Under the pieces are notes generated by a model. The model was not told the origin of the DNA. It saw only the letters and a list, made by a program, of their open reading frames with translations, and did no database searches. This document shows, in pieces, positions 1 through 7,800 of a DNA stretch of 17,425 nucleotides. Position 1 is the first letter of the stretch; each line of letters opens with the position of its first letter. Origin of the DNA: Lachnospiraceae bacterium. Lineage in GTDB: Bacteria; Bacillota; Clostridia; Lachnospirales; Lachnospiraceae. Position numbers and translations under genes: made by a program. Where the stretch lies: the NCBI GenBank assembly GCA_022798035.1, contig JAAWLS010000009.1:1-17425 (forward strand), in the 5' to 3' direction.

Positions 1-338
1 ACCAGCTCTTTCGTCTGTTTCGGCTTCATCAATGGGGCAATTTTGGCTATCGTCTCTATCTCTGTCTCCTGGTTTTTCAGATATTCCTTCTCGTTTCCTC
101 CAATCACCTGCTCTACCAGTTCTGCCTCCTTGGAGTCTCCCAGTATCTCATCTATGCTGCTGCCCAGAATCAAGGCCAATTGAGGCAGTTTGGAAATATC
201 CGGCATGGAATTCCCTCTCTCCCAGTTGCTGACTGCCTGATAGCTGACTCCCATCTCATCTGCAAGTTCCATCTGGGTCTTATTGGCCTCTTTCCTCAAC
301 GCTGCAATTTTCTTTCCTACTGTTCTTGTATCAAACAT
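1..338 (-). CDS. Xre-family helix-turn-helix transcriptional regulator, partial (3' end outside window)
   Basis: Reading leftward from an ATG at 336-338 there is an open frame of 112 codons running off the left edge. Residues about 7-63 form an Xre/Cro-type DNA-binding domain: the core reads TQMELADEMGVSYQAVSNWE (residues 21-40), followed by RGNSMPDISKLPQLALIL, the usual fourth and fifth helices. The part after residue 70 is charged and probably helical, with an APLMKPKQ stretch near residues 101-108 of the kind seen in C-terminal repeats of clostridial Xre regulators. An AAAGGA ribosome binding site lies about 9 bases upstream of the start. It follows the 55-codon small ORF by 30 bp and is probably co-transcribed with it. 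It is unlikely to belong to the NRPS operon, because a hairpin and about 550 bp separate them; its target is unknown. Confidence 0.88.
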   Translation of the reverse strand, partial: MFDTRTVGKKIAALRKEANKTQMELADEMGVSYQAVSNWERGNSMPDISKLPQLALILGSSIDEILGDSKEAELVEQVIGGNEKEYLKNQETEIETIAKIAPLMKPKQTKEL

Positions 339-368
339 CTCTTTTTTTCCTTTCTCATCTTTGCTGAT

Positions 369-536
369 TTACCGTAATATCTGTCTTATTTTCTCCACAT
401 CCATCATCTCCATAATTTCCATAGAACTGATGGTATCTTTTTGCAGTGCACCATACAATCCACCCTCTCTTTTATTGAAAAGATTCAAAATCCCACTTCC
501 ATTTTTCCATTTCCTTCCTCTGCCTATTTTCCTCAT
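369..536 (-). CDS. small hypothetical protein, 55 aa, unrecognised
   Basis: A 55-codon ORF with ATG at 534-536 and TAA at 369-371. It is preceded by a textbook ribosome binding site, AAAGGAG at 544-550, with a 7-base spacer, which is the main reason to believe it. The product has a strongly basic start (MRKIGRGRKWKNGSG), then LNLFNKREGGLYGAL, and ends in a likely amphipathic helix rich in Met, Glu and Ile (SSMEIMEMMDVEKIRQILR). There is no signal peptide, membrane segment, Cys pair or other motif I recognise. It sits 30 bp ahead of the Xre regulator on the same strand, so the two may form a small operon. No function is proposed. Confidence 0.5.
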   Translation of the reverse strand: MRKIGRGRKWKNGSGILNLFNKREGGLYGALQKDTISSMEIMEMMDVEKIRQILR

Positions 537-575
537 ACTGTTTCTCCTTTCGCTGCTGTGTCTGTGACTGATTTC

Positions 576-584
576 ATCCTAGCA
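576..584 (-). promoter_or_regulatory. possible extended -10 promoter for the small ORF and Xre gene
   Basis: On the minus strand the 9-mer TGCTAGGAT fits an extended -10 element (TGn followed by TAGGAT, 4 of 6 to TATAAT). It would start transcription about 30 bases before the small ORF's ATG. No good -35 hexamer is seen at 16-18 bp. The call rests on this motif and its position only. Confidence 0.25.
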
Positions 585-615
585 AATCTGTTCCAAATAC
601 AACAGCAATCAACAG

Positions 616-630
616 TTGAGTTTCACTCAA
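616..630. promoter_or_regulatory. perfect inverted repeat, possible operator
   Basis: TTGAGT-ttc-ACTCAA: two perfect 6-base arms with a 3-base centre. It lies about 35 bp upstream of the candidate -10 element at 576-581, between the terminator-like hairpin and the small ORF/Xre pair. Size and symmetry suit a dimeric regulator such as the Xre protein itself (autoregulation), which is inference. As RNA it would be only a weak hairpin with no U tract. Confidence 0.3.
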
Positions 631-649
631 GCAGTAGTTGAAATTCCCT

Positions 650-672
650 AAAAGCGCTGATTAGCGCGTTTT
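650..672 (-). terminator. terminator-like hairpin downstream of the operon
   Basis: The arms GCGCT and AGCGC with a GATT loop are flanked by AAAA on one side and TTTT on the other, with one bulged base, so the stem can extend through the A/T runs. It could act in either direction. It lies about 220 bp past the stop of the sensor kinase gene and is the only plausible rho-independent terminator seen between that gene and the next leftward unit. The U tract is short (four), so strength is uncertain. Confidence 0.35.
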
Positions 673-892
673 CCTAGAGATTTGTTCTGTACAATGGCAC
701 CCATCGCGTCCCTGCAGCTGGGGCAGACGGCAAAACAGCGCTCAAAGCAATTCTCTCTACCATGAAAGATATCGCATTGAACGCCATTTTGCAATCGCTT
801 TATATCATTTTCCGTAATTCTTTCAACTATTCAACCCTATCATTGATATGACAGCCCTGTTAAAAATGTAAAGCCAAACCGCTGCATCTTCC
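673..892. other. non-coding spacer, no confident gene
   Basis: The stretch between the hairpin and the sensor kinase stop has no ORF with a ribosome binding site on either strand. A short minus-strand ATG frame ending near 675 (MAFNAISFMVERIALS...) lacks a Shine-Dalgarno sequence. A plus-strand frame contains a YHERYRIERHFAIALYHF-like stretch at about 757-812 that vaguely recalls a transposase C-terminus, but it is too short to call. A small palindrome TATCA-t-TGATA lies at 838-848. It may be decayed sequence. Confidence 0.4.
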
Positions 893-2191
893 TCAGGCGG
901 AAGGCAGATTCAGAATAATTCTTGCCACAAACATCCCTCCTATCACGGAGAAATCCGTCTCCCCGTAATAACGTGACGCTGTTGAAACAACGCTTGGCAC
1001 CCCAAGGCCTCTGCTCTTTCCAGCTTCTGGCAGTCTTTTGGAAAAATTTATCCCTTGGTCGCTGGTATTGCTGAACCGAATAATAATTTTCTTCCCCTTC
1101 TGCGCAATATAAATGTCAATTTCCTGGTCTGTCATCCCAGAAGAAAGACACCCATGAATGGCATTCTCAAAGACATTCGCCAGAATCGCCACCCAATCCA
1201 CATCACGAACTGCCAGCCCTTTGGGTACTGCAGCATTTATTTTCACCTTAATATTATAACTTTCAGCTTTTCTCGCATAAGCAGAGAGAATACTGTTGAC
1301 AGCTTTGTTTGCGCAGATATTTTTTGACCTGCCATTTTCTATGTCCGCGCTGTACTCTTCCAGATAATCCAGCAGACTGTTGTACTCTCCTTTTTGGATA
1401 TATTCCCCGATTAAGAGAATATGATGCCGCATATCATGGCGTATTCTGGCCGCTTCCTCCTCAGACTCCTGCATCAGCTCCATCTGCCGGTGCAAAAGCT
1501 GCTCGTTTTCCTCCAGCAGTTCTTTTTCCTTCTGGTAGTAATGCTCCTGTCCCAGATGAATATACAAGTGCAGAATGGCATATTGGATGACGCCTGCCAT
1601 AAACAGCGTCGTAAAAGCCCGCACCATATTAAATATGGAAAATCCCTGCAGATTGGGCCAGTAGGCTATGATTGCCCCCGTCAGCACAGATATAAATAAA
1701 GTCACTCCGCTGAATAAATCCATCTCCTCTATCAGAAAATCTATCCCAGAAAGAAACATCTTCCTCAATTTTTTCCAGGTGAGAATCAGAATAATTGCAA
1801 GAACAGCTGCCCGCACTGCAATATCTACCCATACATTTCCCTGGAACCACCAGCGGGCCACGTCCACGCCGCAGAACGTACACACAGAAAACATGTAAAA
1901 AGCAACTGCCATTTTATAAAGAGACAGATAATACACCTCACTGCTCATCCATCCGCAGAAAATTCCAATGACAAAAAGAGAAGACAAACTTGCAAATTTC
2001 ACAAAGCTGGCCGTCGCAAAATAATACCAGGCGCTATAACTGACAATCACAGAAATTCCAAATATAACGTAGCACCAAATCGTTTTTCTCATAGAAAATT
2101 TGGGGCGGTCCAGCATCAGAAAAAAGGTCATCATCAACACTACACTGATGGTGTTCCGCAAAAATGCAATCCAAAAAGGACCTCCTAACAT
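893..2191 (-). CDS. AgrC-like GHKL sensor histidine kinase
   Basis: Membrane sensor kinase of 432 residues, the likely partner of the LytTR regulator encoded just upstream (49 bp gap). Residues 1-212 hold about six or seven hydrophobic segments (near 8-27, 38-57, 66-83, 88-108, 122-140, 160-178, 188-212). A coiled-coil-like Glu/Gln-rich stretch (215-248) leads to the phosphoacceptor motif RHDMRHH (His252), typical of AgrC/ComD-type kinases. The GHKL ATPase domain follows with an N-box around ANVFENAIHG (Asn339, Glu342, Asn343) and a G-box SRGLGVPSV (394-402). The start is supported by AAGGAG 9 bases before the ATG. AgrC-type kinases usually sense a peptide made by AgrB/AgrD, but neither is encoded here. 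The signal is unknown; the NRPS product is one candidate. It is the last gene of the transcription unit. Confidence 0.9.
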   Translation of the reverse strand: MLGGPFWIAFLRNTISVVLMMTFFLMLDRPKFSMRKTIWCYVIFGISVIVSYSAWYYFATASFVKFASLSSLFVIGIFCGWMSSEVYYLSLYKMAVAFYMFSVCTFCGVDVARWWFQGNVWVDIAVRAAVLAIILILTWKKLRKMFLSGIDFLIEEMDLFSGVTLFISVLTGAIIAYWPNLQGFSIFNMVRAFTTLFMAGVIQYAILHLYIHLGQEHYYQKEKELLEENEQLLHRQMELMQESEEEAARIRHDMRHHILLIGEYIQKGEYNSLLDYLEEYSADIENGRSKNICANKAVNSILSAYARKAESYNIKVKINAAVPKGLAVRDVDWVAILANVFENAIHGCLSSGMTDQEIDIYIAQKGKKIIIRFSNTSDQGINFSKRLPEAGKSRGLGVPSVVSTASRYYGETDFSVIGGMFVARIILNLPSA

Positions 2192-2240
2192 GTCTCATTT
2201 CTCCTTACACTGTTATCTGCCATAAGACGGTTTCTGTTCT

Positions 2241-2972
2241 TTATTCACAGTAATAGTCAAAATACTGTTCTTTTAAAGGCTGATAGGCCCCTCTGGGCAG
2301 ATATATCTTTTTTTCATTATCCATCTGCAGTTCTCTGGCATTCAGCGCATTTACGTGGTCTAAATTGATAATATAAGAAGCCCCGACTTTTACAAATTCC
2401 GGATGCCCAGAGAGCATTTCATAAATCTTCGCCATGGTCATGGAGAGCAGAAGCTGTGTATTGTCCGCCAGATAGAGACATTGTTTTCTTTTCTGGGCTT
2501 CAAAATAGATAATCTCATGCAGAGAAATTCGTCGAATCTTTCCGTCCGTTTTCAGAATCAAGTACTTCTTTTTCTTCATTTCCATATCTTCCAGCCAGCG
2601 GTCAAGCACCGGAAATAATTCTTTCTCTGAAACGGGCTTTACCAGATACTGGTCCGCCTCCACCCGAAAAGCTTCCAGGGCAAACTCTTCCGACATTGTA
2701 AGAAATACAATATTGCAGGTATTTCCCATTTTTCTCAGCTCTCTGGCTGCTTCTATTCCGGTTTTCTTCTGCATAAAAATGTCCATCAGCAGCAAATCCG
2801 GCATGCATTCTCCCTCTGTTATCTTCCAGAGCAGTTCGTCTGCATCCTCAAATCTCTCTATCTGAAAATCGCACCCGCTTTGTCTGCTTCGGTAAGCCTC
2901 CAGCATCCCTTCCGTCTTATCAAGTTCTTTCTCCTCGTCGTCACAAAGTGCGATTAAGTACATATGCCGCAT
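2241..2972 (-). CDS. LytTR-family response regulator
   Basis: 243 residues. Receiver domain at about 5-125: acidic pair Asp11/Asp12, phosphoacceptor Asp64 in LLMDIFM, Thr92 in VFLTMS and Lys112 in YLVKPVS, so all key residues are present. LytTR DNA-binding domain at about 137-240, with the usual opening (ILKTDGKIRRISLHEIIYFEA) and the FVKVGASYIINLDHV core. LytTR proteins bind paired 9-bp direct repeats; a candidate pair lies in front of the STAS gene (9509-9538). The gene follows the RsbW-like gene by 30 bp and precedes the sensor kinase by 49 bp, so the pair is co-transcribed. Two ATGs compete: the first (2972) has AGGAG only 2 bases away and the second (2963, starting MYLIALCDD) has it 11 bases away; I cannot decide from spacing. 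Confidence 0.93.
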   Translation of the reverse strand: MRHMYLIALCDDEEKELDKTEGMLEAYRSRQSGCDFQIERFEDADELLWKITEGECMPDLLLMDIFMQKKTGIEAARELRKMGNTCNIVFLTMSEEFALEAFRVEADQYLVKPVSEKELFPVLDRWLEDMEMKKKKYLILKTDGKIRRISLHEIIYFEAQKRKQCLYLADNTQLLLSMTMAKIYEMLSGHPEFVKVGASYIINLDHVNALNARELQMDNEKKIYLPRGAYQPLKEQYFDYYCE

Positions 2973-3002
2973 CTCTCCTGTCTTTTCCTTTATACTATAT
3001 TA

Positions 3003-3410
3003 TTAAATATTCTTTTTTATCTGCAGAATATTCTGTCCATTCTTATATTCATAGGAAATATCATCCATACATTTTTTGACCATGTAAATGCCAAGGCCGC
3101 CGATTTCCCGCTCTTCTGCCGACAGGGATACATCCGGGTCTGCTTTTGCCAAAGGGTCATAGGGGACGCCCTTATCTATAAAAGTAATGAGCACTGCCAA
3201 AGGAGCCTCCGTCACCTCCACCCGGACTGTAACCGGCCCTTCTCCTGGATGATATGCATAATGGGCAATATTGCCAAACAGTTCGTCAATGGCAACAGCA
3301 ATCTGTGCCTGGGCTTTCATCGGACATCCATACCGCTCTAACTGTTCCTCCACAAAGGATGTAACCTGTGCAATATGTTCTACCGCTGCATCAATTGTCA
3401 ATTCTTTCAT
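3003..3410 (-). CDS. RsbW/SpoIIAB-like anti-sigma factor / serine kinase (HATPase_c_2)
   Basis: Soluble ATP-binding protein of 135 residues (MKELTIDAA...). The frame is open further upstream, but I start it at the ATG at 3408-3410. That ATG has GGAAGG 6 bases before it and overlaps the phosphatase stop codon by 4 bp (ATGA), while the upstream start would overlap by about 58 bp. GHKL motifs are intact: N-box IDELFGNIAHYAY with Glu43 and Asn47 (the catalytic-type Glu and Mg-binding Asn of SpoIIAB/RsbW), G1 box IDKGVPYDP with Asp79, and lid motif GGLGIYMVKK (104-113). In this family the protein phosphorylates a STAS antagonist and alternately binds it or a sigma factor. The STAS protein and the opposing PP2C phosphatase are encoded in the same unit, so this is probably their kinase partner. 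No sigma factor gene is present in the window. Confidence 0.9.
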   Translation of the reverse strand: MKELTIDAAVEHIAQVTSFVEEQLERYGCPMKAQAQIAVAIDELFGNIAHYAYHPGEGPVTVRVEVTEAPLAVLITFIDKGVPYDPLAKADPDVSLSAEEREIGGLGIYMVKKCMDDISYEYKNGQNILQIKKNI

Positions 3411-4870
3411 AACATACCTTCCTTTCCCCGGCAGTCCCGCATTTTTTTCCTGTATTCCAGACACAGCATCGTAATATCATCAAACTGCTGTGCTCCGCCG
3501 ACAAAATCATCAATATCCTCCTTCACACAGGAAAGCAGTTCAAAAGGCGGCAAATCAGCATTCTTACACAGCACTCTGCCAAGCCGTTCCATTCCATAGA
3601 GTTCATTCTCCTGATTCATGGCTTCTGTCACGCCGTCTGTATACTGAAAGAATTTATCTCCCTCTTCAAACTGTATCACACCGCTTCGATACTGTATGTC
3701 CTCCATCCCGGCCAGCACAAATCCCGGACGCGTCTTATAAGGCTCAAATTCCCCATTCTTTCTGCAGAGAAACGGTATTTCATGCCCTGCATTTACAAAG
3801 CGGAACTCTCCCGTCACAAGGTCTAATACGCCCTCAAAAGCAGTGATAAACATTCCCTCGCTGTTAGATTCACACAGAAGGTGATTGACCTCTGTAAACA
3901 CTTCGCCTAAATCTCTGCCCGGCTGCGTATGGTCTTTTATCAGCGTCTTGCCGATTACCATAAACAGCGCTGCCGGCACTCCCTTCCCAGAGACATCCGC
4001 CGCCACAACAGCAAGATGACGTTCATCCACCATAAAGAAATCATAAAAGTCCCCGCCCACCTCCTTCGCCGGTTCCATAGAGGCAAAGACATCGAACTCC
4101 TCCCGCTCGGGAAAGGCAGGAAAAATACAGGGCAGCATGGATTTTTGAATATTTGTGGCAACATTCAGCTCCGCCGACGTTTTCATAGTCTTTGCGCTCT
4201 GATTGATAGAGTAAAATATCATCCAGAACTCAACGACAAAAATTACACATACCGTAACATACAGTACAAAAAACCACACGCTATCCGGGTAGATTCCCAC
4301 ACCGTTAGACACCAGGTTTATCATGTAAAAACCTACTACTGAGATAAACAAAGCAGGCAAAAATACCGTCATTTTTCCCTCCACTGCTTCCATAGTGCGG
4401 TGAATGGTCTTCCTTAAAAAACGCGCGTACAGGACAGAAAGTATGCCATAGACTACCAGCTTAATTCCAATAAAGAAAATCAGATTTTCCGTATCATAGG
4501 GACTTTCTGTAATCAGGCCAAGGGACGGGGCCAGAAGAGTGTCCGTGGTTCCGCAGAGCATAAATGTACTGACATTGGCAATGAGACATGCTGTCAGGGC
4601 AACCGCCAGTTTCGTGGACGGGCTGTCTTTATACAATAATTGTGACACCAGGCACACCAGAGCAGAAAGTCCCAGAATTCCCACCGCGTCATTATATAAA
4701 TTGATGGAATAGCTGACAAAGGCCGCCGTATAGCCTGAAATGGCGCCAATCCCCCAGAACAGTGCTCTGACACTCCCTTTGTATTTGGGAGTAAGTGTGA
4801 TTCCCGTCAGCAGTCCTGCAAAAACAGACGCCATGAAAACTGCAAAACTCCAAAGTGCAACAGATACCAT
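3407..4870 (-). CDS. membrane SpoIIE/RsbU-type PP2C serine phosphatase
   Basis: 487 residues if started at the ATG at 4868-4870. GGAGG at 4879-4883 sits 8 bases from that ATG; an in-frame TTG at 4885 overlaps this site and is therefore unlikely. Residues about 4-222 contain around seven hydrophobic membrane segments with no recognisable sensor fold, followed by a short linker. The phosphatase domain spans about 238-478: IQKSMLP (241-247), VGGDFYD (Asp274, Asp277), ADVSGKGVPAALFM (Asp292), NAGHEIPF, YTDGVTEA (Asp412) and QFDDITML (Asp464/465), which are the PP2C metal ligands and family motifs. RsbU/SpoIIE enzymes dephosphorylate phospho-STAS antagonists. Here the substrate is probably the STAS protein encoded two genes upstream, with membrane signals controlling activity. 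The gene lies 15 bp after the second NRPS and overlaps the kinase gene by 4 bp. Confidence 0.93.
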   Translation of the reverse strand: MVSVALWSFAVFMASVFAGLLTGITLTPKYKGSVRALFWGIGAISGYTAAFVSYSINLYNDAVGILGLSALVCLVSQLLYKDSPSTKLAVALTACLIANVSTFMLCGTTDTLLAPSLGLITESPYDTENLIFFIGIKLVVYGILSVLYARFLRKTIHRTMEAVEGKMTVFLPALFISVVGFYMINLVSNGVGIYPDSVWFFVLYVTVCVIFVVEFWMIFYSINQSAKTMKTSAELNVATNIQKSMLPCIFPAFPEREEFDVFASMEPAKEVGGDFYDFFMVDERHLAVVAADVSGKGVPAALFMVIGKTLIKDHTQPGRDLGEVFTEVNHLLCESNSEGMFITAFEGVLDLVTGEFRFVNAGHEIPFLCRKNGEFEPYKTRPGFVLAGMEDIQYRSGVIQFEEGDKFFQYTDGVTEAMNQENELYGMERLGRVLCKNADLPPFELLSCVKEDIDDFVGGAQQFDDITMLCLEYRKKMRDCRGKEGML

Positions 4871-4877
4871 CTCAAAT

Positions 4878-4884
4878 TCCTCCA
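4878..4884 (-). promoter_or_regulatory. ribosome binding site fixing the phosphatase start
   Basis: TGGAGGA on the minus strand, with an 8-base gap between GGAGG and the ATG at 4868-4870. It overlaps the TTG that would otherwise extend the ORF by five codons, so the ATG is preferred. Confidence 0.75.
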
Positions 4885-4885
4885 A

Positions 4886-7800
4886 CTAAAATAAACCCAT
4901 TCCCTGCAAAGCAGACAGATATTTTCTAATATACTCATCGGTAATAACGCTCCATCCGCCCGACAATTTTTCCAGCCGCCGCTCTGTGATTTCCTGAATA
5001 ACTGGAATTTCGTGATAATCTTTGGCATACTCATTTGTAACCAGGCCCTGCAGACGCTCTCTCCCCTCTTCTGTCTGCCTCAGTTTTCTCAGAAGTTCCT
5101 CAAACTCCCGCTCTGGCAGAACCTCTATCGGGCTGCCCATTGCTCTCACTTCCTCAAACAAATCGGCAAATTTCAGCTCCACAGGAGGATAAACATGAAA
5201 TACTGCTCCCCCTTCTCCCGTGGCTGTCAAAGTCACAATGTTGTGAGCGGTCTCATCCACCGGTGAAAAGTTGACGCTGCCCTCATAGACAGACTGGGGT
5301 ACCGCTCCCATCTTGATATAGGAAGAAAATTGACGGGTAAACGCGTTAGAGTGCAGGTTCATCTGAAACTCTCCGTCAGAAATCCGTCCCTGAAGGTTCC
5401 CGACCCGCAGTATTTTAATCTTTAATCCTTCATCTACCGCTGCCCGCAGCATTTCATACTCCGCCATATATTTTGAATAAATGTATTTATTGTGTATTTC
5501 CTGTCCAACATAGAAATCTTTTTCACAGAAAGGCTCTTTTGTCCTGGATTCCATCGTCATGCCGGAAACGCTGATAGTGGAAATCTGGCAGAGCATGGCA
5601 TGTTCCTTTTGAGCATAATCAATCAGATTTCTGACTCCTGCCCGGTTGATTCTGTCCAGGTCATCTCCATAGGAAAAATGAGCCACATCAGCCGCAGAAT
5701 TTATAATCGTATCAATGGAGACGGGACATGGCCTGGCAAAAATGCTGTCTTCTGTGATGTCACCCTCCACAACAAGCCACTTTTCTCCGTAATTACAGGA
5801 AAAATCCTCTTCTGCATAGTAGAACAGAGATGATTTCACCCGCTTTTCTGCACTGAGTTTCCTCTTTGGGCGTGCAAGACAGACAATCTTGTCACAGCAC
5901 TCAGGATGCCTGAGCAAATCAATCAAAATATGGATTCCCAGATAACCGGTCACTCCCGTCACAAGCACATTTCCAAGATGGCTGCAGGTGATTTCATTTT
6001 CAACGTGCAGCTTCAGGTACTCATCAACCCCCTGGTAGTTCAAATTTTTAATATCAAATCCGCAGTCGGTTTCTTGTTTTTTGTAAATTTTTTCCAACAG
6101 CAGTGCAGGCGTCGGAAACCGATACAAGTCCCCAAATTCCAGCTGGTTTTCCCGCAGATTCAGCGTTTCCTCTATACAGAGCACTGCTGCAGCCGCACTG
6201 AGAGAATCCCCGCCAAGTTCAAAGAAATTGTCGTCAAGTCCAATCTGAGAAACTTTCAGCGTTTCCTCAAACACACTGCAGATTTGTCTCTCTTTCTCTG
6301 TCTCTGGTTTCCGGTAAACCCGGGTGTACGTCAGCGGTTCCGCCTCCAGCGCCTTCCAGTCTGTCTTTCCGTTGGGAGTCTGCGGCATCTCAGCCAGCTC
6401 TTTTATCACATCCGGCACCATGTAAGAAGTCAGCCTGGATTTCATGTGCTTTTTTAACTGTTCCTCATTCACGGCGCCTTTTCCAACAACGGTGTAAAAA
6501 CCAACTAAATGCTCCGTTTTATCAATTTTACGCACCATACAGCTGCAGGACGCAATGCCCGGAAACTCTCCCATTACATTTTCAATCTCTGAGAGTTCTA
6601 TCCGCAGTCCCCGCAGTTTTACCTGCCTGTCATTTCTGCCGCAGTAGATTAAATTTTTTTCTTTGGAAAAATATCCCAAATCTCCGGTCCGGTAAATCCG
6701 GATTCCGTTCCAGATAATATATTTTGATTTCGTCTCCTCAGGCCTGTCTTTGTAACCAATCCCCACTCCACTGCCATACACGCAGATTTCTCCCACTGCT
6801 CCAAAAGGCACAGGTCTGCGGTTTTGGTTCAGCAGCACAACTCCCATATTTCCAATGGGCCTGCCGATGCTCTCCGTATCTCCGGCCTCCGTGATTGTGG
6901 CTCCAATCGTAGTCTCTGTGGGTCCATACCCATTGTACATGCGAATCTTATAAGTGTCTTTCAGACGTCTCACAAGACTGCCCGGCAGAACTTCCCCCGC
7001 TGCCAGAATAGCTTTCACATGACAGAGAGCCTTGGAAAACTCCTCATTCCCAAGATACGCCAAGATGCGCGAAGGTGTGCAGTGCAGCATATCCGCATGA
7101 TGGCGCAGAATATGAGCAGCCAGTTCCCCGGCGTCCAGCATGGCTTTCTCACTTCCCAGCTCTACAAACAGTCCATTCATCAGTGGCACAAAGATTTCAA
7201 AAAGCGAAATATCAAAACAGATGGAGCCGATGGCTGCAATGCCGTGACAGTTCTTTGTCACATCACGGTTAAAAGGATTGTTATCCGGGTGGACAATATT
7301 GGCAATTCCTCTATGAGAGAGCATAACTCCTTTTGGCCTTCCCGTTGTGCCGGAAGTGTAAATCATGTAAGCGAGGTCCTCCTGCCCTATCTGGGGCAGC
7401 ATATCAAGCTCCGGCTCCTGAGCCGCCAAAGCGTCAATCTCTATATAATCGTAATTCTCTGCAATTTCCACATCTTTGGAGGAGAGAATACAGCGGGCCC
7501 GGCTGTTCTCCACAATATAAGAAATCCGCTCCATGGGATAGGCAGGGTCTATGGGGATAAAAGCTGCTCCTGCCTTTGAGATGCCAAGAATTGCAGGAAT
7601 CAAGCGAAAATCCCGCTTCAACAGAAAAGCGGCGCCGTCTCCTTTCTGCACCCCGCATCTTAAAAGCCCGCAGGCAATCCTGTCGCTCATCTCATCCAGT
7701 TCCTCAAAGCTCATCGTGACATCCCCTGCATAGACTGCAGGCCTGTCTCTGTATTTCTTTACGGCCCGTCGAAACAGAGAGGATATCGTATCATCCGGTT

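Noticed and set aside
735..815. Possible transposase remnant on the plus strand
   Set aside because: Only about 20 residues vaguely resemble a transposase end; no inverted repeats, target duplication or longer homologous stretch were seen.
3411..3464. Upstream start of the RsbW-like gene
   Set aside because: It would overlap the phosphatase by about 58 bp, whereas the ATG at 3410 has a good ribosome binding site and the common ATGA overlap.
4871..4885. TTG at 4885 as start of the phosphatase
   Set aside because: The TTG overlaps the GGAGG that is ideally spaced for the ATG at 4868-4870.
5906..6457. 183-codon open frame on the plus strand
   Set aside because: Antisense to the carrier and adenylation end of NRPS2, with no family resemblance; a shadow of that gene.
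6824..7579. 251-codon open frame on the plus strand
   Set aside because: It lies wholly antisense to the adenylation domain of NRPS2, has no recognisable domain or ribosome binding site, and its composition is that of a reversed coding frame.
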